This document shows positions 28,228 to 35,910 of a DNA stretch of 64,000 nt, piece by piece; within the stretch, counting starts at the first letter, position 1; each line of letters opens with the position of its first letter. Location: positions 1 to 64,000 of the forward strand of contig JADKBR010000015.1 in the NCBI GenBank assembly GCA_016714975.1, given 5' to 3'. The DNA is from Candidatus Dechloromonas phosphorivorans. Lineage in GTDB: Bacteria; Pseudomonadota; Gammaproteobacteria; Burkholderiales; Rhodocyclaceae. The notes beneath the pieces are model-generated. The model was not told where the DNA came from and made no database searches. It saw nothing but the letters and a program-made list of their open reading frames with translations. The translations under genes and the position numbers were made by a program.

Positions 28228-28847
28228 TCCGCGCCGTCGCCGTGTTGTCGTTGCTCGTCCTGCTGGTCCTGGTGCTGTACGTGCCGTCGGCCCATCCCCC
28301 GGAGCGCTTCCTCGCGCAGCTACGCGCCGAGCATGAGGCGGCCACCGCCTACTGGGGCGCCGAGCCCGCCACCCGCATGCTGGACCGGGCGATGCGCATG
28401 CAAGATTCGACGGCCCAGATCACGCCGATTCCTGCCGCGAAAGATGCACCTTCACCAACGGGCGTGAACGGCGCGGTGTCCCGGGAGATGTCCTCGGTCA
28501 ACCAGCGCCTCTTCAACAATGCCTACTTCCGCGCCGTCGACGCGCTGCTCCTGCTCGCCAGCTATCGACTCTCCACCCTGCTCGAATGGCTGCCCTGGCT
28601 GGCGGCATTCGTCTTGGCTGCAGTCGTCGACGGCGGATTCGCGCGGCTCATCAAGGCCAAGGAATTCCTGCAGCACGATCCGGAAATGTTCGCGCTGTAC
28701 GCCAGCCTGGGGATCGTGATCCTCTGCGCGACGGTCATCGGCTTCGTGCTGCCGGTGACGCTGCATCCGCTGCTGCTGCCGTGCGTGCCGCTGGTGGTCG
28801 GGGTGCTGGCCGGGCGGGCGCTGGGGTGTTTTCACCGACGTGGATGA
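28224..28847 (+). CDS. DUF4400 integrating conjugative element membrane protein
   Basis: 207 residues. One N-terminal membrane helix (residues 4-20), a periplasmic segment, then three or four membrane helices near 110-200 (LEWLPWLAAFVLAAVVDGGF, VIGFVLPVTLHPLLL). DUF4400 proteins sit directly after traD in SXT-like elements and have an unassigned transfer role. It overlaps traD by four bases. The following transfer genes (traL, traE, traK and others) do not appear, so the element is interrupted right after this gene. Confidence 0.8.
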   Translation: MIRAVAVLSLLVLLVLVLYVPSAHPPERFLAQLRAEHEAATAYWGAEPATRMLDRAMRMQDSTAQITPIPAAKDAPSPTGVNGAVSREMSSVNQRLFNNAYFRAVDALLLLASYRLSTLLEWLPWLAAFVLAAVVDGGFARLIKAKEFLQHDPEMFALYASLGIVILCATVIGFVLPVTLHPLLLPCVPLVVGVLAGRALGCFHRRG

Positions 28848-29101
28848 GGCATTACCCTGCGAAGAGATCGGTGCGATTCGCCAAAAGACAGGTGCACTTT
28901 GATTGCTCTTGTCATGACTACGTCACTGAATGTCAACATTGCAGTACAAACGAGACCGTCGGGCGATTAATATCGGTGACACCGCCTCGGCCAAACCAGC
29001 CAGTGGTTCCACTTCAATTGAATGGCCGGTGTCTGTTTTCAACCGGACGCTAATTATTCCCTGGAACGGATTGGGCAAAAATTCGGATGAGCTACTGATT
29101 T
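28848..29101. repeat. ICE/island junction with a bulged inverted repeat
   Basis: GC drops sharply just after the DUF4400 gene. GACACC-GCCTC-GGCCA at 28978-28993 pairs with TGGCC-GGTGTC at 29023-29033, leaving a five-base bulge, with a further TTCAATTGAA palindrome in the loop. It may be an IS end or a folded recombination site. No coding sequence is supported. Confidence 0.35.
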
Positions 29102-29578
29102 TTATGGCCATTGCTTTTCTAACTGAATGTCACCAAAAACAATAGCTTTATTAACGGAGCCGTACCCGGAAAACTTTCCGTTCATTGATTTGGGTTCTGC
29201 ATCAAGCTCAAGCGTTATGGAGCCAAACTGTATGGTGTTGGAGTCTGCATTTTTGTAGTCCAATTTTAGAAACCTGTCGTACAAAAAGCCTCCTTTCATG
29301 TCTAGAAATATAAGCTTTTCCTTGCCTTCAGCAACCAATGTAACCTGTGCCTTTCCAGTAATCTCGTTTTGATCTACTTCAATGGTTAAGGCTATGTCAG
29401 AAGAAATATTTGGCTGAATAATTTTTCCTGACCACTTGCCAACTAAGGCTTGTTTTCTATCCCGGCTTATTGGCTGAAGAAATCTTTTTTCATAAAACCT
29501 TATTGCAATAAACGTGACTATCGGGCTAATGATGGCAAAACTGCCGGCTATAAGAGCAACAATAATTGGTGTATTCAT
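29102..29578 (-). CDS. AT-rich membrane-anchored hypothetical protein
   Basis: 158 residues from ATG 29578 (MNTPIIVALIAGSFA). The open frame extends upstream, but that part lacks a good start and includes non-typical sequence. Residues 4-28 form one membrane helix. The rest is a small beta-rich domain (KWSGKIIQPNISSDIALTIE, then FLDMKGGFLYDRFLKLDY and a GYGSVNKAIVFGDIQ end). Codon use is far more AT-rich than the flanking ICE, a sign of transfer. It lies divergently beside a dead integron integrase, where a first gene cassette would be. Function unknown. Confidence 0.6.
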   Translation of the reverse strand: MNTPIIVALIAGSFAIISPIVTFIAIRFYEKRFLQPISRDRKQALVGKWSGKIIQPNISSDIALTIEVDQNEITGKAQVTLVAEGKEKLIFLDMKGGFLYDRFLKLDYKNADSNTIQFGSITLELDAEPKSMNGKFSGYGSVNKAIVFGDIQLEKQWP

Positions 29579-29632
29579 GGCAGTTCTTCTATTAATTGGG
29601 TTGCCATAGGTGTGAAAGACACCGGAAAAGCG

Positions 29633-29758
29633 ATTTAACCCGATGCATTCAAGCGGCTTTTTGGCATGTCGCTGGTTTGTTGACTTGCAAAAAAGGAGAC
29701 AGGCAGAAAGTATCAACCCAATTCGCATAAACTTCAAGTTTTGCTTTGGGAGTTAAAC
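29633..29758 (-). other. Candidate integron recombination site (attI/attC-like)
   Basis: RYYYAAC (ATTTAAC, 29633-29639) and GTTRRRY (GTTAAAC, 29752-29758) bound 126 bases lying between the AT-rich gene and the integrase remnant. TTTAACCC and GGGAGTTAAA at the two ends can pair with one bulged A. TTCAAGCGGC follows the first box, as in many attC L boxes. The 7-mers are degenerate, so chance is possible. Confidence 0.35.
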
Positions 29759-29762
29759 TTAT

Positions 29763-30199
29763 TGGGTCCGCAACCTTCGCTTTCTGGATCTTGTTTCAAC
29801 GATCTGCCGGCGGCGCCACTCCAGCCCTCGCAAAGAAGAGGCTTATCGGTACTGGATTCGCCAGTACGTTTTATTCCACGGCAAGGCACACCCTGGCATT
29901 CTCGGTGCTGTTCATGTCGAAGAGCTCTTGAATCATCTGGCCAATGCCTGAAAAGTCTCTGCATCTACGAAGACCCAAACATTGAACGCGCTGGCCTTTT
30001 TTGAATGATTCCGTGATCGAGAAGCCGCTTGGCCAAATGGCGAGTTACAACGGGTTGAGCGTAGAGAGCGCGTTCCCCTAGTCCTGTCTCCAGAAGAGGT
30101 GAAATCCATCCTGTCCAATCTTAAGGACTTTCTCAGGCACATGGCTGAACTCAAGTATGGCTCTGGTCTTCAGGTTGTTGAGTGCGTGACGTTACCCAG
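29763..30199 (+). pseudogene. Degenerate integron integrase (IntI-like) fragment
   Basis: Conceptual translation gives RKEEAYRYWIRQYVLFHGKA, LLNHLANA-stop, STKTQTLNALAFFE-stop and ERVPLVLSPEEVKSIL, ending MAELKYGSGLQVVECVTL. These align with the N-terminal SAM-like region and start of the catalytic domain of integron integrases (EEAYxxWIxRFIxFHxKRHP, ALNALLFLY, GTGLRxxE). Two in-frame stops (near 29948 and 30004), a box-I Arg-to-Gln change and loss of the C-terminal half make it inactive. It points away from the AT-rich gene, as intI does relative to its cassettes. Confidence 0.75.
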
Positions 30200-30216
30200 T
30201 GATTAAATTACGCTCT

Positions 30217-31095
30217 CTAGCGCACAGGTGGGATGCTCAATATCAAGCTAACAAGGGCAACCTGTCTATCAGTCTGTGTCTTGGCAAATACCGCACGCAA
30301 TTGGGTTTTGACCGTCGGAAGTTTGACGCTTTGAGCTTCGGCATACTCCTCCAGAGTTTCTCCGTGACACAAGGCCCGCGCCAATCTTGCCTCGGCTGAT
30401 GAAAGCCCAAATAGCGATATCAATTGCCGAGCACTGGCAATTCGGCGCCGCCCCAGCGGAAAAATCAGACAGACAATTGTGCGCGGGACGTTTGAACCGC
30501 TACCACCTTTGCCTTGATTCGGTTGTAGCAAGATCGTGTAACGAGCCGGCGACAACGCATTACCTGAGCAAATCAGGGTTTCTGGTTCGCCAACGGCGGC
30601 CACTCGCGCTATGGCGTGTAGCAGCACGTCATTGAACTCACTGGCCAGCGCGAATATACGGTTGTGCCGTATGCCCAGCACACCCGAGGACTGCAGAAAT
30701 GCGGACGAACGTCCATTAATATCCAGAATGCATCCATTTGATGCCAACAGAAACGCAGCGACATACGGCGAGAAGTGGTTGCTGACGCCTTGATCGACAT
30801 AGTGGCGGATAGCCCGGCAATGACGTAGGAAATTCAGGTCATCTGGCGCCTCAAATTGCTGCTCGTGCAGGAACAGGCAGTCAGGGCAAACCTGTTCCTG
30901 ATTGCTGGCCTGGATACAAGAGGGACGAATACCTCGACAGATCGGGGTTTGCACCCAATCTTCGTGACACCCCTTTGCTCCTACCGAACCAGGCGCTTGC
31001 CTGTTACGCCACTGATCAATTGTCCGTCCCCCCGCGTTCGCCGACGCCGCTGATCTATCGCTCGTGTAAGTCTCTTTAGCTAGGCCATCATCCAA
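30217..31095 (-). CDS. LuxR-type transcriptional regulator, N-terminus probably truncated
   Basis: 292 residues. The C-terminal LuxR helix-turn-helix is clear: LFGLSSAEARLARALCHGE, then EYAEAQSVKLPTVKTQLRAV. The middle resembles the PAS-like sensor of orphan LuxR regulators (LASNGCILDINGRSSAFLQ). The first 90 residues do not fit the family and may be read-through of disrupted sequence, since full-length relatives are about 370 residues. Flanking sequence is IS debris. LuxR genes of this type often accompany DUF1302/DUF1329/RND clusters, and one such cluster lies 15 kb away. Confidence 0.55.
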   Translation of the reverse strand: MDDGLAKETYTSDRSAASANAGGRTIDQWRNRQAPGSVGAKGCHEDWVQTPICRGIRPSCIQASNQEQVCPDCLFLHEQQFEAPDDLNFLRHCRAIRHYVDQGVSNHFSPYVAAFLLASNGCILDINGRSSAFLQSSGVLGIRHNRIFALASEFNDVLLHAIARVAAVGEPETLICSGNALSPARYTILLQPNQGKGGSGSNVPRTIVCLIFPLGRRRIASARQLISLFGLSSAEARLARALCHGETLEEYAEAQSVKLPTVKTQLRAVFAKTQTDRQVALVSLILSIPPVR

Positions 31096-31442
31096 TTGGA
31101 TGATGCATTACGACTATGACAAAGAGTAGGCTTCATGGCAATGGGTGTAGGGGAATTCTGACCGGATCAATTATTAGGTGGGCGACAGATTAATTAGGGC
31201 GTGTTCACGTTATCAAGATGTGGCAGATGGAAGCAGTGAGAAGTAGTTGAAGCGTACGGCCTATTGTCGTGGCGGGTTGTCCAACAGCAGAGTTATTTGA
31301 GGCGATCGAAGAACTGTTCGACGAAGTTGCGTGCTGTTGCGATGCCATCGGTAAGTATTCGGCGATCCATGTCTGGTGGCAAAAAGACTAGAAGTGAACA
31401 CAAATCGGCCAGTGCGAACAGGTTCTAACGAGGATTGAAACG
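31096..31442. mobile_element. IS debris upstream of the peptidase operon
   Basis: On the minus strand 31293-31380 encodes ARNFVEQFFDRLK-stop, like a piece of an IS5-family transposase (RNxxERFFxRLK), and GGGCGTGTTCAC near 31197-31208 resembles an IS5-family inverted repeat. No complete element remains. The ribosome site CGAGGA for the gene at 31443 lies at the right edge; the operon promoter must be here or within the debris. Confidence 0.35.
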
Positions 31443-33533
31443 ATGACAGATATCCAGCATCTAGTTCCTCTGGTACCGAAGCCACCGGTCCGGCGGCTCC
31501 GCGTATACGCTTTCGATCCCCAGTCTTCAGTGGAACTGAATACCGCGATAATTAACGACACCGTCATCCAGCTTCCTTGGGAAACGCGTTGGGAAGATCA
31601 GCTGGAGCCAGGCCCCATAAACGACTATCTTGAAGTTATCGACTACGATCCCAGTTCAGACGTCTTTTACGGCCCCGTCGATCTCAACGCTCCCTTTTTG
31701 CTAGCTCAAGATGGGTTACCTCCATCGGAAGGTTGCCCGCAGTTCCACCAGCAGATGGTTTTCGCGGTTGCGATGCGTACCATCCGTAATTTCGAGCGGG
31801 CGCTTGGACGCGCAATTTTATGGGCTGGAGATAGGAATGCATCGCAAGGCGCGCCTGATCGAAGCTTCACACGTCGGTTGCGTATCTATCCCCACGGCCT
31901 TCGCGAAAAAAATGCCTATTACAGCCCAAGCAAGCGCGCACTGCTTTTCGGATACTTTAAGCATCCAGATGGCGATACCGCTACTAGTAGCTGGGTCTTT
32001 ACCTGTCTCTCGCAAGACATCATCGCGCATGAAACAACGCATGCGATTCTTCACGGGATGCAGCAGCGTTCGATCGAAGCATCCAATCTCGACTCACTGG
32101 CCTTTCATGAGGCCTTTGCCGATATCATTGCGCTACTCCAGCATTTCAGTTTGACTGATGTCGTACGACATCAGCTGGCACAGAGTAAAGGCTCGCTGCG
32201 CGAGCCGGGCCTACTGAATGGTCTTGCTCTTCAGTTTGGTCATGCGGTGGGACGTCGTGGGTCGTTGCGCTATGCACTGCAGTACTTGGAGCCTTCCGTC
32301 TCACCGGCGCGGGCTACATCTGAGGCCAATGCGAAAGCCAGTGGCGAAATAAAGCAACTGAAGAAACTCTCTGAAACGTTCGAAGCGCACGAGCGTGGTG
32401 GCTTTCTCGTTGCCGCTATTTTTGATGCATTCGTCACTATTTACGAGCACCGGACAGCTGATCTTTTCCGCCTCGCACGGTCCGATGAAGCATCCAATCA
32501 TTACCATCTCTCTGCGGAACTCGTTGACCGTCTAGCTGTTGAGGCTGGTAAAGCCGCGGATCAGGTGCTTCGTATGTGCGTGCGGGCGTTGGACTATCTC
32601 CCCCCTGTTGACCTGCAGTTCGGTGAATATCTTCGGGCAATTATCACGGCGGATACGGATCTCGTGGCTAACGACCCGATGCGTTATCGCATTGCCTTCA
32701 TCGAAGCCTTTAGAAAGCGTGGCGTCAGCGTGCCCGGTTGCATCTCGATGGCACCTGATAGCTTGCTTTGGGATGAGCCGGACCTTTCTGAGACCCCCGA
32801 GTTTGGTGAAGCCGGCGGGAATCCCGAAGAAGGGCTCAGCAATGTTTTCTCCGAACTGCTGGCTTCACTCGAACTGTCCATTTCACTCGAGTCCTGGCGC
32901 TCATCGAGCGTGCATGTGCACGGAACCTCGGGCGGTGGGCGACGCAACCTTCGCGAAGCCGCTGTCGGCGTGATTGAGCGTAACCAGGCACGCATCCACA
33001 AGTGGTTCAATGAGGACAGTGAGTTCGACGAGGCTTGGGAGAAGCTAGTCGGCATGCGTCTGCTTGCCTTCGATGATCCGCGTCGCAAGGCGCCGCTGAC
33101 CAACATCCCTACGTTGTGGGCAGGCAAGACGAATACGACCGGCGAATCTTCCAAGGTACCGAAGTTCGAGGTGCATTCAGCGCGCATCGCACGGCGAACC
33201 GGACCCGAAGGACAAGAAACGCATCAACTCATCATCCAAATGACACAGAAGCGACGCGGATACGACGATCCGACCGACCAAGACAAGGCTGATGCAGGTG
33301 ATCCTGCTCTCTTGGCTCGTGATCCTGACTTTTGGTTCCGCGGTGGCGCCACCATTCATATTGACCTGCGCGATGGCAAGCTGATTCGCATCATTAGAAA
33401 GAATGTTTGCGACGACAAACGCTTGGCTGCCCAGCGCGAATTCCGCACAGGCAAAACGTCGGGACAGGCGATTGGCTCTCGGGCGAGCGCCAATCTCGAG
33501 CCCTTCGCCTTCCTGCATAGGAGCCTAGAATGA
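31443..33533 (+). CDS. Gluzincin-like zinc metallopeptidase
   Basis: 696 residues. H196-E-T-T-H200 (HETTH) plus a second motif FHEAFADI with E223 about 23 residues later match the HExxH...E arrangement of gluzincins, related to thermolysin-like enzymes. Acidic residue D227 follows, as in that clan. No signal peptide or membrane helix is seen, so it is probably cytoplasmic. Residues 430-696 are unassigned and rich in charged residues. Its stop overlaps the start of the next gene (ATGA), the first of four tightly packed genes. It may process a partner protein or activate an effector (inference). Confidence 0.75.
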   Translation: MTDIQHLVPLVPKPPVRRLRVYAFDPQSSVELNTAIINDTVIQLPWETRWEDQLEPGPINDYLEVIDYDPSSDVFYGPVDLNAPFLLAQDGLPPSEGCPQFHQQMVFAVAMRTIRNFERALGRAILWAGDRNASQGAPDRSFTRRLRIYPHGLREKNAYYSPSKRALLFGYFKHPDGDTATSSWVFTCLSQDIIAHETTHAILHGMQQRSIEASNLDSLAFHEAFADIIALLQHFSLTDVVRHQLAQSKGSLREPGLLNGLALQFGHAVGRRGSLRYALQYLEPSVSPARATSEANAKASGEIKQLKKLSETFEAHERGGFLVAAIFDAFVTIYEHRTADLFRLARSDEASNHYHLSAELVDRLAVEAGKAADQVLRMCVRALDYLPPVDLQFGEYLRAIITADTDLVANDPMRYRIAFIEAFRKRGVSVPGCISMAPDSLLWDEPDLSETPEFGEAGGNPEEGLSNVFSELLASLELSISLESWRSSSVHVHGTSGGGRRNLREAAVGVIERNQARIHKWFNEDSEFDEAWEKLVGMRLLAFDDPRRKAPLTNIPTLWAGKTNTTGESSKVPKFEVHSARIARRTGPEGQETHQLIIQMTQKRRGYDDPTDQDKADAGDPALLARDPDFWFRGGATIHIDLRDGKLIRIIRKNVCDDKRLAAQREFRTGKTSGQAIGSRASANLEPFAFLHRSLE

Positions 33534-35113
33534 CTCGACAAAAGAAAGTCGGCCACATTAATGCGAAGTGCCAAATAATCGTACGCATGTACCGGGCGTT
33601 GGGCGCTCAAGGTGGCGAATATGCCGGCTATCTGGGCGATTGTTTCCTTATCCGTGTGCTCAACGGTAATGAACCACATGCACACATCCTGATCGACTTT
33701 GGCATTCTGATGGGCAGTGCACAGGCCGAAGTGCGTATGCGGCAAATCGCGACCGATATCATCAAGACGACAGGTGGCACCTTCACTGCGGATGGCAAAA
33801 TAGAGAATAAAGGCTCGCTCGATTTGCTAGTCATTACTCACGAACACTGGGACCACATCTCTGGATTTTCGCAGGCGCAGGACATCATTTTCGACGGCCT
33901 TGCTATCAAAAAACTGTGGATGGCGTGGACCGAGGATGACAACGATGCCTTTGCGAATCAGCTACGACAAGACCGTGACAAGCGTGGTGTTGCATTAGCG
34001 GCCCTTTCCGAAATCATTCAACAGGCTGCTGAAAGCCCAACCCCATCGCCGTTTTCCGCTGATCGGCAGATTGCACTTTCCGGGCTCGACGCCTTTTTAG
34101 GGCCACTTGTTCCAAACAGTGAGGTGGGGACGGTCGAACCAGCGCTCGCTGCCGCGCCGGTAAAAGCTAAGCGGCTTAAAGGCCGCGACATTATGAATAA
34201 GCTAAAAGCGGAAGCTATCGCCAAGGAATTCCTTTTGCCCGGTCAGGTTGTCACCGCTCCTGGGGCACTCAAGGCCTTTGTTCTCGGTCCCCCGCGCGAT
34301 TTAGCACGTCTAAAAAAGGACAAACCTTCGGGGGGGTCGGCGAAAGAGACTTATCTCGATAACAGAGCCTTTGAGGATCTTCTATATCGCTTGGTCGACG
34401 GGGAGTCTCACGATCCCGATAACGACTCACCGTTTGCAAGCCGATTTCATCGCATTCGCACGGACCATGTTCGCGCGTCCAGTAATGCATCACCCGTCAT
34501 CGATGTGAGCGCCGACACCAGTGTTCTCCAGTGGCTCTATGAACGCTATTTCGCTGGGGCCGCAAGCGACGGACGCGATCAATCGCGTCGGACAATCGAT
34601 TCCGATTGGCTCGGTGCCGCCGGCCCGCTTGCCCTCAAACTCGACTCTGACACCAATAATACGAGCCTCGTGCTTGCGTTTGAGCTTCCCGACAATACCT
34701 TCATGCTTTTTCCTGGCGATGCGCAGGTTGGCAATTGGCTGTCTTGGCACGATCAGACCTACAAGGACGGGGCCCGAGAGTTCTCGGCGACAGAGATTCT
34801 CGGGCGTGTGCGCTTTTATAAGGTTGGGCACCACGGCAGCCACAACGCGACGCTTAAGGAGGGAGGCCTCGACCTGATGACTCACAGCGAACTGGTGGCG
34901 GCGATTTCCACGGATGAGTCCTTCGGCAAGCAGCAAGGCGCTAAAGGTTGGCAGATGCCTAATCCTCATCTGAAGGAGGCAATCCTGGCCGCAACCAGAG
35001 GGCGAACGTTTCGCAACGATGACTCCCTCGATGTGGACTACACGCAATTCAATGACTCACTGTATTCCACGGATCTCTATCTCGAGTACACCGTGTTTAA
35101 TTCGATGGAGTAA
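33530..35113 (+). CDS. Metallo-beta-lactamase-fold protein, ComEC/Rec2-like
   Basis: 527 residues. The metal site H104-E-H106-W-D108-H109 (THEHWDH) and a later KVGHHGSHN (H434, H435, H438) are the hallmarks of the ComEC-type metallo-beta-lactamase branch. A long insertion (residues about 150-390) separates them. No signal peptide or ComEC membrane domain is present. Stand-alone proteins of this branch occur in many conflict-system operons and may hydrolyse nucleic acid or nucleotides. It overlaps the peptidase gene and is followed after five bases by the next gene. Confidence 0.8.
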   Translation: MTRQKKVGHINAKCQIIVRMYRALGAQGGEYAGYLGDCFLIRVLNGNEPHAHILIDFGILMGSAQAEVRMRQIATDIIKTTGGTFTADGKIENKGSLDLLVITHEHWDHISGFSQAQDIIFDGLAIKKLWMAWTEDDNDAFANQLRQDRDKRGVALAALSEIIQQAAESPTPSPFSADRQIALSGLDAFLGPLVPNSEVGTVEPALAAAPVKAKRLKGRDIMNKLKAEAIAKEFLLPGQVVTAPGALKAFVLGPPRDLARLKKDKPSGGSAKETYLDNRAFEDLLYRLVDGESHDPDNDSPFASRFHRIRTDHVRASSNASPVIDVSADTSVLQWLYERYFAGAASDGRDQSRRTIDSDWLGAAGPLALKLDSDTNNTSLVLAFELPDNTFMLFPGDAQVGNWLSWHDQTYKDGAREFSATEILGRVRFYKVGHHGSHNATLKEGGLDLMTHSELVAAISTDESFGKQQGAKGWQMPNPHLKEAILAATRGRTFRNDDSLDVDYTQFNDSLYSTDLYLEYTVFNSME

Positions 35114-35118
35114 GCGCT

Positions 35119-35895
35119 ATGGTTTTCGATCTAGAGCACGCCAAACAGTTTCTTGAAGCCACCAGCTTGCCGACGGCACCGGAGGTTCTCGGTATCTCTG
35201 ATGGCATGGGGATGCCAGAGTTAGAGACCTCCAAGCAGCAGTCACTGGTAGTCGGAGCGAATGTCGTGTCGTTCACTACAGGGGTTGAAGCAGACGTGCG
35301 ACAAGCCATCACTGATTCTTCGCTCTTTGCCCAACTGGCTGCGGCCAAGGCGGTTGGCACTAATACTGATCCGCTGGTGTTCTTCGATGCGTATTTCGCC
35401 AACCTAGTTGCGATCGGTTGGGTGATCCAGAACAAGGAGACTGCAGAATTCTCCTACAAGGGTGACGCTTTCGACGTGCATGAAGCGATCATCGGCGTTA
35501 TCACGGCTTTTCTGAGCCCGATTGCCGGAGCCGCTGCGGCCGTCCTCGCCGTGCTGAATGGCTTGCACAACATGGACGAGGATGCCCCGTTCATCACGCT
35601 CTTTAATAAGCAGAGCCGGCGTGGGAAGATTGGTCGCTTCCAATTCACCTATGTCTATCCGGATCCCGATCACGGTCTCATGGCGGAATCCATGGCGTTC
35701 TCCCTCAAGGCCGACAACACATTGACACAAGTCCTGTTCTTCAAACTGCAAAAAGGCAAAACATCGTTGCGGCGCAGCACGGGCAGCCTTTCTATCGATG
35801 CTGAAGCGATGAAGACACTTCGACCACAGCTTACTGCGAAGATGAATGCCTATCGCAGCGCCTATATCGCGAGCGTTGAGCTCGGCGACCTCTGA
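35119..35895 (+). CDS. Unknown 258-residue protein with a hydrophobic central helix
   Basis: No family recognised. Residues about 120-145 (AIIGVITAFLSPIAGAAAAV) are strongly hydrophobic and could insert into a membrane or pack as a hairpin. The flanks are soluble: an N-terminal helical part and a C-terminal beta-rich part (FQFTYVYPDPDHGLMAESMA). Linked genes on both sides (gaps of 5 and 15 bases) show it belongs to the four-gene operon. It might be a pore-forming or immunity-type component; this is speculation from the hydrophobic segment only. Confidence 0.65.
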   Translation: MVFDLEHAKQFLEATSLPTAPEVLGISDGMGMPELETSKQQSLVVGANVVSFTTGVEADVRQAITDSSLFAQLAAAKAVGTNTDPLVFFDAYFANLVAIGWVIQNKETAEFSYKGDAFDVHEAIIGVITAFLSPIAGAAAAVLAVLNGLHNMDEDAPFITLFNKQSRRGKIGRFQFTYVYPDPDHGLMAESMAFSLKADNTLTQVLFFKLQKGKTSLRRSTGSLSIDAEAMKTLRPQLTAKMNAYRSAYIASVELGDL

Positions 35896-35910
35896 CGGGA
35901 GTTGTAAACC

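Noticed and set aside
28930..29145. Short frames on both strands in the low-GC junction
   Set aside because: No ribosome site or family resemblance; probably non-coding debris around an inverted repeat.
33530..35113. Possible antibiotic-resistance beta-lactamase
   Set aside because: The GHHGSH motif, long insertion and lack of a signal peptide place it in the ComEC/Rec2-like branch, not among beta-lactamases.
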